Notes: generated by a model from the letters alone, not told the origin. A DNA stretch of 64,000 nt from Amphibalanus amphitrite (GCF_019059575.1 NW_024881599.1:930001-994000); one strand, 5' to 3'. Counted from the first letter of the stretch, positions 11,030 through 21,855 are shown. Program-made: numbers and translations.

Positions 11030-11198
11030 TTAAAAAAATGTACTTGTAGCCACTTACCTCCTTAACTGGCTGTAACCTGTTGTGGGTGATTCTTTGGAGG
11101 AATTGGAACTTCTGGAGAGTCCATATCTCCCTCTCTCTGAAAGCCTGTTGTCCGGACCCGGACTTGGGCAGTTTGTCCAGGCGCGTGAAATTGTCTAA

Positions 11199-13029
11199 CA
11201 CGCGCACCGACGGGGGTCTGCGCCAACTTAGTACCGACGGGGGGGGGGGCGGATGACCGCCCCCCCCCCCCTGAGATCTCGAGAACGAAGCAAGATAGCG
11301 ACAAGCGGTAAACGGCATCGGATACGCACCAAGGCCCTATATAGAAGGTATGCTCATTAGGCCGAAGCAGCGATTTCCGTGACGTCACTGGTACGAAGGG
11401 TCGGACGGCTGTAATGCAATCCTATGGAAAATGACCCAACTTTAGGGCTCTCCCACATAGCTGCCAACCTCGACACTAAGGTAAAAGTTATATCACATAA
11501 AAGCTCAAATCAAGACGAACAAGAAACCTATCTGACGTTTTTACGTATTACTAACGGCTTAGGCTCTATTCAAGTATATTCAGAGCTCTGCATTACCTCA
11601 CTTTTTTTGCCGTCAATGCGACTACAAATGTCTAGTCGGCGCACGTGCGCTTGTCGAGCGGAGACCACCAGTCGGGCGATTCAGAGCTGCCGCCCAATCA
11701 GAACGCCGCAATGCCGTGACGTCATTGGTCGCACACGACACGTTACGGAGATAGGGATGAGACAGCCCTGGATACGCACGGACAAGGTCTACAATTTTTA
11801 CAAAGGTCATTTTCAGGTCAGGTCAAAGATGACGTCACAGGGGTCAAAAAAGTCAAAATGGCGGCGCTAGATATGGAGAGTTTTCTCGAATAACTTTCGA
11901 ACTAGTCAAGATAGGAACAAACTAAGGGCATCATCGTGATCCTATTGTCAATCCGCATCGAATGATATATGTTGACCTCGCAAGGTCAAGGTCAAAGGTT
12001 GACCTCAGGTCACGTGACCTCGAGGTCATCATGTATATCATTCGATGCGTCTTGACGAGCTGAACACCATGAGACCATCCGCGCGGCTGTATCTTGTTCC
12101 TGTACGGAGTTATTGGCAAAAAAACCTTTGGTGACCTTTGATGACGTCACATGTAGTGGTGTCAATCGGAACTTGAATCTTCGGAATTCCGATTTTGTCC
12201 AATGTCCAATTCGGAATTCGGTTGGACAATGACAGCAGGCTTTGGACAACTTTGGACAATCGCTTGCTACACCTCAACGTTTTTAAAAAGTAGTCGTGTT
12301 TAACATTGATTGGCTATTAGAAAGCTCAGCTTTCGATATGATTAACACTTTTGAGCTTGTAACGGTACATGAAAAGCAAATTAGCAAGTGTTGAGTGTAA
12401 ACTATTGCGTAGGTGTCGGACATCTTTGGACAAATGGCTGGCTTGGACATTTTTTGGACGGACAATCAACGTAAGCATTGGGCATTGGACGGACTTTGGA
12501 CATAAGTTTTCTGAAATTGACACCACTAGTCACATGACCTTACAGCTGCCCAACAGCAAAACAGATCTCAAGGTAGTGAAGGTTGATCGTATATGAAGTC
12601 ATGTATGGTATATGGGGTCATTCCGACCCGTTTTAGTGGTAAAAACAGGGAGTTGATTTTTCCCCTATTGACTTATAATGGGGAGGTCGAGAAATTGACC
12701 TGCCCTTAGGTCACCGATATCAAAATTCAGAGACATACAAATTGTAGCTACTAATGACCTTATAACATCATGCGACTTTGAAAGGCCTCCGACATCTACT
12801 GTAGCTCTGGCACGGTGACAAAGTTCCAAAAAAGTGACTTGAGGTTGGGTCATTCAAAGTGACCTGGTGACCTGACCTTAAAAGTTAGGAAGTTCAAACT
12901 TGCACACCATGTGTAAAATTGATGAGAGAATAGTCGTACCAAACTTCGGGCGCGTAGGTTTTCCCGCTATTTGCGAAAAACCCCAGGGGGGGGGGGCGGA
13001 TATCCGCCCCCCCCCCGTCGGTGCGCGTG
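11199..13029 (+). mobile_element. Element P, AGGTCA-rich hairpin element (1.8 kb)
   Basis: TIRs begin CACGCGCACCGACGGGGG at both ends. The right end abuts TTAA (13030-13033); the left flank is CTAA, a one-base decay. The left end repeats the terminal motif (ACCGACGGGGG again at about 11233) before a hairpin of 11 G, CGGATGACCG and 11 C. The right end has TTGCGAAAAACC, 11 G, the palindrome CGGATATCCG and 10 C (12986-13016). The interior has many AGGTCA, TGACCT and TGACGTCA sites and shares a core with element Q (11780-12700 versus 19080-19640). Non-coding. It is inserted in MADF copy 2. Confidence 0.85.
12154..12528. mobile_element. hAT MITE R (375 bp) inside element P
   Basis: TIRs TAGTGGTGTCAAT and ATTGACACCACTA, with a perfect 8-bp duplication GTCACATG (12146-12153, 12529-12536). 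The empty site can be read in element Q at about 19437-19450. The interior repeats TTGGACAA-type motifs. Non-coding. Confidence 0.9.
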
Positions 13030-13429
13030 TTAACATCCTTGAACAACCCTTGCAGTTGCGAGACTTCTTTCGGCATGCCTTCTGCCTGCTTCTTCCAAAC
13101 AACCTCCTTTAGGTCAAGTCTTCTGTAGTGCGTGGCTTTCTTATTCGACAGCATTTCGTTCACCTCCAAGAAGGCGACCATCAACTCCTCTTCCGCATCG
13201 GGCAGCTTATAGACCTTCTTTTGCTTTTTGTTCTTGACCATTGTCGGCGACTGAGATGCCTACGATGAAGTCTACTCTGACCGTGATTGCTTGTTGATGC
13301 TGTTTCCGACATTCAAAATCGAAACCTCAGTATAAAATGGCATGCGTCAAGCGATTTTTCTTTTTTTTGTATAAAATAGAAAGATGACGTGACAGGGTAC
13401 GGCACGGCGCACATTTTATAGGATAACAA

Positions 13430-13430
13430 A

Positions 13431-13468
<38 letters not shown>
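13430..13468. repeat. (TA)n microsatellite beside mariner copy 2
   Basis: A run of TA units abuts the TA target site of the mariner at 13475. The matching position in the left arm (6199-6207) has only a few units. Confidence 0.9.
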
Positions 13469-13472
<4 letters not shown>

Positions 13473-13594
13473 TAACGGGCGTCTACTAGTTTTTTTTTTG
13501 CACAAACTTCAGCACAATGAAACACATCTATTGCATTTCTCCTTCACCAAACTTTTCATGGTACTAGACCAATGCTTTTTCTGTCCGTCTGACA

Positions 13595-14358
13595 TCAGTG
13601 CACGGTGCTGTTCACGCCAAGCCTGGCAGCACTGCGCACGCGCGCTGGGGGTGTCCCGATCATCTTGTGCAGCACTTTCTTGTCGAGTGATCGCATCACG
13701 CGATGAGTGCGAAGCCTCAGCTGCTTCTCAGACCGTGCTGTCCAGCCACCCACGTACACTCCCTGCCACAGGTCTTCGATAGGACGTAGTTGCGGTACGC
13801 AGGGCGGGTTTTCCTCGCGACCTATATGAGGCACGTCGGCCTATTCCAGCAGAGCTGTCGTTTGTCGTACGTAATGGGCGGCAGCGAAGTCGGGCCAGAA
13901 TATATATCCACCTTGAGGGTAGTGCTGCTCAGGGGCGGAGCTTCCTATATAGTTGGTGGGGCGGCTGCCCCACCAACTTGGTATTTTGCCCCACCAATAA
14001 GCGTTTTGCCCCACCAACTTTAGCTGATTTCTAAGACTTTGTTGCTTTGCAAATTTATCTTTTTCGCATTGAAGAGCTTTGGAATGTCTGTTTAATTTGC
14101 AAAATAATATGTCTGTAATGATAGGAATTGATTCAGTGTGGCATTTTATTCAACTTTATAATCGGACATTGTGGGTTTGACGACTTTTTGCCCCACCAAC
14201 TTCCCTGGAAAAGCTCCACCTATGGTGCTGCTCGATGAAGGGTAGAAACCCGGACCGCTTCTGTAGACACTCCCGACGGTAGAAGTCGCCACCAACGTTA
14301 GCGCGACTGGGACAGATGATTGGCTGGGCACCCCTTTTGCGGAGATAGCCATCCACAC
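13595..14358 (-). pseudogene. DD37E mariner-type transposase, copy 2
   Basis: Two frames on the minus strand flank MITE S. The upstream part (14358 to about 14230) carries the segment before the second catalytic Asp. The downstream part (13834-13595) carries the NPPCVPQLRPIED motif with the Glu and the C-terminus. The region with the second Asp (near 13850-13905) is shifted out of frame. Compared with copy 1 it lacks the (TA)n expansion. The N-terminal DNA-binding region is not recognisable. It is non-functional. Confidence 0.8.
13930..14224. mobile_element. hAT MITE S (295 bp)
   Basis: Begins CAGGGGCGGAGCTT and ends AAGCTCCACCTATG, with a perfect 8-bp duplication GTGCTGCT (13922-13929, 14225-14232). 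The interior repeats TTTTGCCCCACCAA several times. A related right-end fragment (GTCCCACCAA to AAGCTCCACCCATG) occurs at 60646-60682. Confidence 0.9.
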
Positions 14359-14704
14359 CAGAAGCTTTCTTGGAAATTTTTATTCAGGCCGAAATCTTAC
14401 GGCTCGAAGTTTTTCAAAATGTGATAAGAGGTTCTTTCGGCAACTCCAGCTATCTTCAGTACAAGCTGGCGTTAGGGTAGAGAGGCGAGGTTCTGGATAA
14501 ATTTTGCCACAAAACCGTGAACCTGTGTTTTCGTCAACGTCACCATGTTGAATGAACGTTACAGGTAAATGTAAGATGTATATAGTCTTGTGTACATAAT
14601 TGATGTTACTTCCTCCATGAATTTTTTTTTTAGAACTGAATGACACCTAGAGCCTGATTGAGTAGCATCCATACTTTGTGCAAAAAAATAATGGACACCC
14701 GTTA

Positions 14705-15417
14705 TTGGCGCACAACGAAACCCCCAACCCGCATGCGAGGTCCGGTGTGGGGGCCGGGGCGACCTTTAGATGCGAGGTGTCATTCAACTGTTCAAGTTAA
14801 CATTAAATACATTCAGCTTACCACTAGCGAAGCAGCAGAACTTCATCCACCAGCCGGTTCCTCCGACCAGTGCACACTGGGCCGGTCGCCAGGTCTAGCA
14901 CGACATGGGTAAAAAAATCGAACTTTGTGGATGTGCAATGAAACCTATACCAATTTCTTCAAAAATGATCATACTACATTGCTGTGGTCTTTGTTTTCCA
15001 ACACAATTGCTATTTCATGGCGAAACTCAGCTTAAACACGAACTTCGGAATCGTTTGGACCGAACTCGTCCCCCGCACTCTTCGACAACGTATCTTTGAT
15101 CCACGAAAACAATCACAATTTGAGGAGGAATTCCACATTTATATACATCAAACGATAGCTCCGGGTCTGCAGAACACACATAACCACATGAAAATGGCGA
15201 ACTCTTACTTGGTTATGATGTATTGGCACCGCAAAGATTTAAAGACGAAAATAGAATTTCACATAATTGATGTCACACACAAATAGACTTTTAAAAAAAG
15301 TACCGCAGAGTACCGCTTCGAAAATCTCGCTACATGTCAATGATTCATTGCACTACAAGATCCAACAGTCATTTTTTGCGACTTTTTGCGACTTTGGATG
15401 TAGCAGCCAAACATCAA
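14705..15417. other. No supported gene
   Basis: Unique-looking sequence with only short overlapping frames and no recognisable motif. It lies between the outer end of the right arm and the N element. Near 15373-15395 there is a small direct repeat, TTTTTGCGACTT. Confidence 0.4.
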
Positions 15418-15747
15418 CCCGCGCCGGACCGGTGCTCGGCGTCAAACGCGCCGGGCCGGGAGGTGTTGATTGAACACTCCCCTTCTAACTCGGCTCTTGG
15501 GCCACATAGCGACACGTAGTAAGTGGCATTCGAAAGAGCGCCCGAAATTCCAGATGGAGTAATTAGTCATTTCTAGGTCAGGTCAAAGGTCACGTCACCA
15601 GAGGTCATCAAAGGTAAAATGTTGCATATATCAACATTTCTCGAAAACCGGCCCTTACCTCGGGGACCAATAGAGCTACATCGTCGCGGAAAAGTGCATT
15701 CAACTGCTCTTTTAGCGGTCTTTCTGAAATGAGCCCTCAGATTTGGC
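15418..15747 (+). mobile_element. Element N copy 1, left end only
   Basis: Starts CCCGCGCCGGACCGG after TCAA (a decayed TTAA). The terminal motif is repeated about 30 bp later (ACGCGCCGGGCCGGG), followed by a hairpin of GGGAGGTGTT and AACACTCCCC. AGGTCAGGTCAAAGGTCA follows at about 15577. It is cut at 15747 where an E1 element begins at a TTAA. It aligns with the left part of the fuller copy at 25805-26979. Confidence 0.75.
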
Positions 15748-15751
15748 TTAA

Positions 15752-16589
15752 CCCTCGCCCCTAGTGGTGTTTTTCCAGCCGCGAACGTATAGAAGGGGTC
15801 CGTTGGCCCCCCCCCGTCGTTTCGCCCCTGATCGAGCTAGAGCTTCGCGGAAAAGACGAGCGTGTTGCCCGTGACAAGAGGAAGCTGATAATGCCCAATT
15901 GTAAGGTCCTAGGTCATCGGTTGACCTTCCAGGTCAGGTCAATGACCCAAAAGTCGGGAAAATTGGGACCTGTTAGAACGTCGTAAAAGGTGGCTGCTAT
16001 GGGTTTTTTGGGTGCTGATCACGAATATAATGTTATATACGATCATAGATGATGTCTTCATACATTTAGGCCAGGTCGGGTCAGGTCAGGTCAGGTCAAC
16101 CAGTAAGGGGTTTGCCGGGTATTTGCAGTAGGTGGCAACCGCCTCTGACAGCTTTGTAACATGTTACGAAGGCACCAAAGCTACATAGTAAATGTTCAAA
16201 TGGTTGCTAGATTCGAATTCAGCTCCAAAAACTAGCCTGGAAACATGTTAAACTCGAAAAAGTGAACCAAGGTCATCAAAGGTCAATGACCTTACCTGAC
16301 CTTCTGGTGACCTTGACACCCACCCTAATGCATGGGAGCAACATAATATCCCATGTTTGAACGCTTTAAACCAAGAAAAGACTGCAAACCCGCGGCTAAT
16401 GTGAGCCGACATACGCTGAATTGCGATTCCGGCCAAACATGGTCTCGAAAGAAGGTCACAGGTCAAAGATCATTTAAGTCAGGGTCATGAAATTTTCAGG
16501 TTAGCTGTAAAAGTAGTTATCGCGAGGGTACTGAAAGTTTCGTTGCGATCGGCCGCTTTTTACGCGAATTTCTCGCGAAAAACCAAGGG
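15752..16589 (+). mobile_element. E1 element, right end truncated
   Basis: Starts CCCTCGCCCCT after TTAA (15748-15751), with a hairpin GGGGTCCGTTGGCCCC near 15796-15813, and follows the E1 interior to the GCGAAAAACC motif at about 16573-16583. It then stops abruptly without hairpin or TIR where Harbinger-related sequence begins. It contains a tandem AGGTCAGGTCAGGTCA at about 16082-16098. Confidence 0.8.
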
Positions 16590-16618
16590 TTCCGTTCGAA
16601 GATTCAGGCCCTGTCGCG

Positions 16619-17000
16619 CTAGAATGGCATATCGGCCCACTGTGCAGTGGCCGCCTCAGCAGTGGCCGCCTCGGCGTCAGCATCGGCATTTGGTGCTGCT
16701 TCGGCTGCCATCACATCACCATCAGGGAGTTGACCGTCGTCCACCCAGTCATCGTCGTCTGCCATGTAGAGGTTGTGTAGCACACATCCAGCAAATGTGA
16801 TGTCTATCGCCTTCTTCACACACTTTGTTTGTAGATATGTGAGGCGACGGAATCTTCCCTTCAGCAAACCAAATGCATGCTCGACTACAGCACGAACCGA
16901 GCTCAACTTCACTTCTTGTTGAAGAATCTCTTCTGCGCAGCATTATGAACTCCCTGTCCCATTTGGTTCTGACGGAATGGTGTGTTAAGAATCCGTTCGT
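16619..17000 (-). pseudogene. PIF/Harbinger transposase, C-terminal part
   Basis: Reads SSVRAVVEHAFGLLKGRFRRL, the hallmark region of PIF/Harbinger DDE transposases containing the third catalytic acid (Glu of VVEHAFG). Then come a hydrophobic CVLHNLYM segment and an acidic tail, stopping at 16619. Just upstream, in another frame, QKRFFNKK is the usual sequence before the motif, so a frameshift separates them near 16910. The other parts of the protein are at 20787-20987 and 21127-21366; a 3-kb element (17768-20757) lies between. Confidence 0.85.
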
Positions 17001-17476
17001 TCTTTGCGCCGGTATAAACAGAACAGAAATAGAATCGACCTCAGTGCTGTATTGGGGTACAACAGCTTCGTCACCAACAGGTTGAGAGGTAGTCACCGTA
17101 TCATTTAACGACCAGGCACAGTACTGATAAGGCACACATCAAGTACAGCTCATTGCTTCCTCTCGTACATTCAAGGAGGGGCTTACGGACAGACCCTCTA
17201 AATTCGCCGTGAAACGTGTACTGTAACGACAGGCACGATTACATTATGCTTGTATCAGGTAAAGGGTGCATTAATGATACATCGTGAACGGTATCAAAGA
17301 CACACGTCTGATCTGTATCATATACTGTCCCGTCAGGATTTGGGTGCCAAAGAGGGTTAGGCGTTAATTTTGTCCGAGCGAAACTCAGGAAAGGACCGCC
17401 AAGTCCGTTTCCTACACTCGGCGGCCACAAGCGCTACAGCCAGGAGAGCCGTGCAGTGCCACTCCAGAGGCTAGCG
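17001..17476. other. Remnant Harbinger-flanking sequence, no gene
   Basis: The first few tens of bases continue the Harbinger frame upstream (RILNTPFRQNQMGQG, minus strand, to about 17000-17030). Beyond that the sequence has no recognisable coding motif up to the perfect palindrome at 17477. Confidence 0.35.
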
Positions 17477-17550
17477 CTGCCGTCCAAAGGCAAAAACGCA
17501 TATGTCGGGTCATATGACCCGACATATGCGTTTTTGCCTTTGGACGGCAG
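17477..17550. repeat. Perfect 74-bp palindrome
   Basis: Two 37-bp arms (each starting CTGCCGTCCAAAGGCAAAAA from its outer end) are exact reverse complements with no spacer; the centre is TCATATGA. It would form a spacerless hairpin or cruciform. It is followed to about 17767 by GC-rich sequence with no assigned role. It may be a minimal foldback MITE or a rearrangement junction. Confidence 0.95.
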
Positions 17551-18500
17551 AGCGCGCATTGAGACCGACCAGGTCCAGACGAATGCCGAGTCACGAGTGG
17601 CTACGAGAGAGACGGACAGACTGGAGGTCACCGCGGGTCACGTGACATTCGAGCGACCGCCAATTACCGCGCGCCAGAGCACTGCGCCGGCCGCGCGCCC
17701 GCAAACATACTGTGCCGCAAACATACGCGGCCGGGCGGCTACACACACGCGGCGAACAGTTGCGATATCCCGCGCCCCGCTGGGCTATTCAGCCATACGC
17801 GCCCTGCTGGGGGTTGGGGGCAGATTCTGCCCCACCTGTCTAACTTCCGCGGATCTTAAGATCCCAATTTTTTTGCTTAAGTAGGTCAGAGATCAGGTCA
17901 AGGGTACAAAATGCAAGTTTCTACAGTATCGGCCTTGCACCGTAGTTGCCGAAGAATGGACTGAGACTGATTGCCCAAAACGTGTTCTTAGACTACCAAG
18001 ACAATATTCGTTGCATACAATGTCATTCAAAGGTCAGGTAAGGTCAGGTCAGGTCACCAAAAACAAAATATAGAAAAGGTCATGTGCCACACATGTTTCA
18101 TGGGTCATTTTACTCATAGAATTCAAAAAGCACACTCAATAAGTGATATGGACCACCTCTGGATGAATTTCAGGTCGAGGTCAGGTCAAGGTCAGGTCAA
18201 GCGAGGTCAAATTTTGAAGTTGGTTGTTAAGGCCTAAAAAGGTATCTATCTGATGCAGTTTTTTCACGGCGAATCGAATGGTGCTATTTTTGTTTCCGTA
18301 CGAGGACTAGAACTTCCAAAAAAAAAACATTTATAAAAATGTTTGTGTGTCGTGACGTCATAAAATTTTGAATAACTCCCACATTTCTGAACAGATTCTT
18401 CTAAAAATTGGTATGTAGGTGCACATAGACCACTTCTCTGACATATATTCCGGTTTTTTCGATACTCAAAATTTTGGATTTTATAATGATTTTCCCTAAA

Positions 18501-18976
18501 GAGGCATTCCACGATAGATCGACCAGAAAATCTTAAAATTTACACCCGCATATTTTATTTTTTGCTTAAAATTGGTCTAATGGGTTGTGATGGGCGGGGA
18601 ACCCAGCTGTGGCAAGGATTTTTTTCTTCGAACAACGGTCTCCGAGATATAGCCTCGGGCAGTTCCTGGAGATCACGCTGCAACCCTATGTTTGGCGGCT
18701 TATAACTCAGAAACTATTGGTTTTCTATGGTAAAAACTTCATATGGTTCAACTCGCAATCAACCAACAAACGTTTTGGCTATCTCGGATTTTCGATTTTT
18801 GAAAATTTTGATCACGTGACATCTTGACCTTTTTTTCGAAGAGTGACCTTGACATTTTCCCAACTGAAAGTCGCAATTTTGTCTGATGACGATTAAAGCC
18901 TTATCAATTGTCATTCATATGCGATAATAAAAAAGTGGCTTTCGGCCTGCGTTGACCTCAGGTCAGGTCATTTTTA
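18501..18976 (+). repeat. Internal inverted-repeat arm of Q, left
   Basis: Aligns over its whole length with the reverse complement of 19915-20385. Shared landmarks are GGCATTCCACGATAGATCGA at the outer end and GGCTTTCGGCCTG near the inner end. The arms enclose the P-like core. Confidence 0.9.
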
Positions 18977-19914
18977 TGGCCTTCCCATTATTACGAGCGG
19001 GAGCGACAGCGAGATCTCGAGAACAAAGCAAGATAGCGACAAGCGGTAAACGGCACAGGTTACACATGGATAAGGTCTACAATTTTTACTCAGGTCATAT
19101 TCAGGTCAGGTCAAAGGTGACGTCACAGGGGTAAAAAGAAAGTCTAAATGGTGGCACTACATATATATGAAGTTTTCTCGAATAACTTTCGAAGTATCCC
19201 AACTAGGAACAAACTAATAGCACCATCGTGATCCTCTCGTCGATCCGCATCGAAACATGTGCATGTTGACCTCGAAAGGTCAAGGTCAAAAGTTGACCTT
19301 AGGTCACGTGACCTTAAGGTCATCATATATATCATTCGATGGGCCTTGACGAGCTGAACACAATGAGCCTATCTGCGCGGCTGTATCTCAAACCTGTAAG
19401 GAGTTATTAGCAAAAAACATTTGGTGACCTTTAATGACGTCACATGACCCAAGAGCAACGTCACAGTTGATCAAGAGCAATAAAGGTCTCAAGGTAGCCA
19501 AAGTTAGTCGCATATGGAGTCACTCATGGTATATTAGGCAATTCCGACGCGTTTTAGTGTAATAATAAGGGAGCTGATTTTTCCCCAATTGACTTATAAT
19601 GGAGTGGTCAAGAAATTGACCTGACCTCAGGTCATCGGTATCGAAATTCAAAACGAACTGGCGCTAGGCGAAAGCAAACGGATTGGTGCCTATTCTACGT
19701 CTCTTTGTTAGATCAAAAGGTACAGCCAAAAACGGAAAATTATTGTGTGTTCAACGCGTGACCTCGGATGACCTTTCTTTCAGCGGGTCACTGATACAAA
19801 GCTGCACCAAAGCCATCAATAATAGCCTAACTCAACATGATTCAAAAGTATTTGAACCGGTCAGATGCGTTTCGGTGATAGCCGATATTTCTGCCACTGA
19901 CTTATAAAGGACAG

Positions 19915-20385
19915 GTAAAAAAATGACCTGATCCCAGGTCATTGCAGGCCGAAAGCCACTTTTTTATTGTCGCATATGAATGACAATCGATAAGGCTTTA
20001 ATCGTCATCAGACAAAATTGCGACTTTCAGTTGGGAAAATATCAGGGTCACTCTTCGAAAAAAAAAGATCAAGATGTCACGTGATCAAAATTTTCAAAAA
20101 TAGAAAATCCGAGATAGCCAAAACGTTTGCTGGTTGATTGCGAGTTGAACCATATAACGTTTTTACCATAGAAAACCAATAGTTTCTGAGTTATAAGCCG
20201 CCAAACATAGGGTTGCAGCGTGACCTCCAGGAATTGCCTGAGGCTATATCTCGGAAACCGTTGTTCGAAGAAAAAAATCCTTGGCACAGCTGGCTTCCCC
20301 GCCCATAACAACCCTAAGACCAATTTTAAGCAAAAAATAAAATATGAGGGTGTACGGCTTTGGTCGATCTATCGTGGAATGCCCC
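19915..20385 (-). repeat. Internal inverted-repeat arm of Q, right
   Basis: Reverse-complement partner of 18501-18976, with scattered substitutions and small indels. Together with its partner and the enclosed 940 bp it could fold into a very large stem. Confidence 0.9.
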
Positions 20386-20786
20386 AAAAGTCAGTTTTTT
20401 TGAAGAAAAAAAATGGGCCAAAATCCAAAATTTTCAAAAAACCGAGATAGCCATTTGATAGACAAAGTAGAATCACGTATAACCTTTTTTTGTTACGTCT
20501 TGATTCCTTTAAAAATGAAGATGTTAGCGGCATTTGAAATTTTGGCGTTTTGGAGGCGAAAATGGCGAACATGACGTCACTAACACGTCAAGCTCTCAAA
20601 AAATTCCGACGGATTTCGCTGAAATTTTCAGGGAACGTGTCAAATTGATGTATGATAAGGTACTAAAAGTTTGACGTCGCTGGCGTAACGCGTTTAGAAG
20701 TTATTGGCGAAAAACGGGAGGGGGCAGATTCTGCCCCCCCCCCAGCGGGGCGCGGGACATGAATAATGAATGCGAAAACATGAAAC

Positions 20787-20987
20787 TTAACATGGTGTGA
20801 TCAGCCAGGGCTTCAGCTGAAATGCCGAATCGCCAACGATGAAGCTGTCCGGCGGAAGCGTGTGCCGTCGGAAATTTTCGTCTTCGAGCAGCTTTCCAAA
20901 AGACGAGTTCTTCCAAACCCTGGCATCGTGAACGGAACCAGGCCATCCGATACAGACATCCAAGAACTTGCTCTGGGCATCACACAC
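20787..20987 (-). pseudogene. PIF/Harbinger transposase, middle part
   Basis: Reads SKFLDVCIGWPGSVHDARVW, the classic Harbinger block, then GDSAFQLKPWLITPC with the second catalytic Asp in GDSAF. The frame stops soon after LITPC, close to where element Q starts. It lies between the N-terminal catalytic part (21127-21366) and the C-terminal part (16619-17000) on the same strand, in the right order. Confidence 0.85.
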
Positions 20988-21126
20988 ATAGAGATGTTAT
21001 ATACACACTATATACGCTCGCTTCGCTCGCTCCGTGATGATTTCTTCAGACTAACAATGCCTCCATATTGGCACGCTACTGGCTGAAAATAAGTTGCTTA
21101 AAAAGACCCACTGAATCGCCACGATT

Positions 21127-21366
21127 TTAAGTGCATGTCATCTCTATGTATATAAGATCTCTATGATCACACACAGCCATCAGGTTGATAGAATATCCTT
21201 TGCGATTGACATAGGCATGCTCTTGCTCACTCGGACGTTCAATCGGAATGTGGCATCCATCCACTACGCCGATGATGCCGTCACGGATCACATAACGGAT
21301 CGGCAACTCCCCCCCGCGACCTGTCTCCCCTGCCACCTGGTGGGCATTTAGGTGAACTATCTTCAC
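21127..21366 (-). pseudogene. PIF/Harbinger transposase, first catalytic part
   Basis: Reads [20 protein letters not shown] and then [15 protein letters not shown], the region with the first catalytic Asp (VDGCHI). The frame ends at 21127. About 140 bp of non-coding sequence separates it from the middle part and includes CGCTCGCTTCGCTCGCTCCG (21013-21032), the terminal motif of element M, so a small insertion or intron lies there. The helix-turn-helix N-terminus expected upstream is not seen before about 21420. Confidence 0.85.
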
Positions 21367-21694
21367 TAAGGACGCGGCCGGCCTCGTGCGTGTTGAGGAT
21401 GTCGTGTCGGAGCTAATTAAGTGATTTTTCTGCGGAACATGGTTTCTCAGCTAGCTCAGAAGATATCTATGGTATAAATGAGAATGGCAAGAATCGTTAG
21501 ACACAGGTTAAGTATTTGAGATTGTATACTTCGTCGTGAAAATCGTTGTTTTCATACCCACGTGGGCGACCTAACGTCCATCGCGAAATTGGTAATTTTC
21601 CGATCGTTGTCATCTCTTACATATATTTCATGAGTATAGTTTTGATAAATATTCATCTGCCGATTAAATTAAACCTGTAACTTTCACAAATATT
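21367..21694. other. No supported gene
   Basis: AT-leaning sequence between the Harbinger relic and the gypsy element. No motif, repeat or frame supports a feature. Confidence 0.4.
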
Positions 21695-21698
21695 AAAT

Positions 21699-21855
21699 GG
21701 ACCTCAGTCATTTGCTTCGGATTGTATTTGACAGCAATGACCAACACATCTGAAAGCACAAGGAAGGAAGCATCAGGACAGAGGTGTACCTAGCTGGGAG
21801 TGATGCAGGCAAGGATAAAACAGTTACAAACGATACATGGGTACCACAGTCCTCT
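21699..21855 (-). repeat. 3' LTR (157 bp)
   Basis: Downstream LTR in element orientation. Its outer flank is AAAT. It is unusually short for gypsy elements, and no TATA box or polyadenylation signal is obvious. Confidence 0.85.

Larger units (their letters stand above)
11040..13241 (-). pseudogene. MADF-like protein, copy 2, split by element P
   Basis: The start codon is at 13241 and the first 70 or so residues are near-identical to copy 1 (6399-6686). The frame is cut at about 13033 by element P and resumes on the far side at about 11198 with the N-F-T-R-L-D-K-L-P-K segment. Past the point where copy 1 stops, it reads on through WTLQKF. This shows that the ancestral protein extended beyond 95 residues. 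The copy is disrupted and cannot be expressed as one protein unless P is removed. Confidence 0.6.
13475..14702 (-). mobile_element. Tc1/mariner (DD37E-type) element, copy 2
   Basis: Inverted counterpart of 4519-6198 with the same TIR family and TA flanks (13473-13474, 14703-14704). Interrupted by MITE S (13930-14224) inside the transposase frame. Confidence 0.85.
10003..14710 (-). repeat. Right arm of a large inverted duplication
   Basis: Reverse-complement counterpart of 4511-8836. Reading outward it contains E1, the MADF-like gene, the mariner, and 10 bp of flanking host sequence beyond the mariner TA. The arm is longer because of insertions acquired after duplication: F copy 2, P (itself carrying R) and S. 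Each interrupts a site that is intact in the other arm. Confidence 0.8.
17768..20757 (+). mobile_element. Element Q, AGGTCA-rich hairpin element (3.0 kb)
   Basis: Perfect 17-bp TIRs (TCCCGCGCCCCGCTGGG at 17768-17784, inverted at 20741-20757). The left end repeats a related motif (ACGCGCCCTGCTGGGGG) and then has a GGGGGCAGATTCTGCCCC hairpin (about 17816-17834). The right end has TTGGCGAAAAACGGG and a matching GGGGGCAGATTCTGCCCCC (20720-20738). Inside are a pair of 475-bp inverted arms and a core shared with element P. It is inserted in a Harbinger transposase. No TTAA is evident at its ends (flanks ATAT and ACAT), unlike its relatives. Confidence 0.85.
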
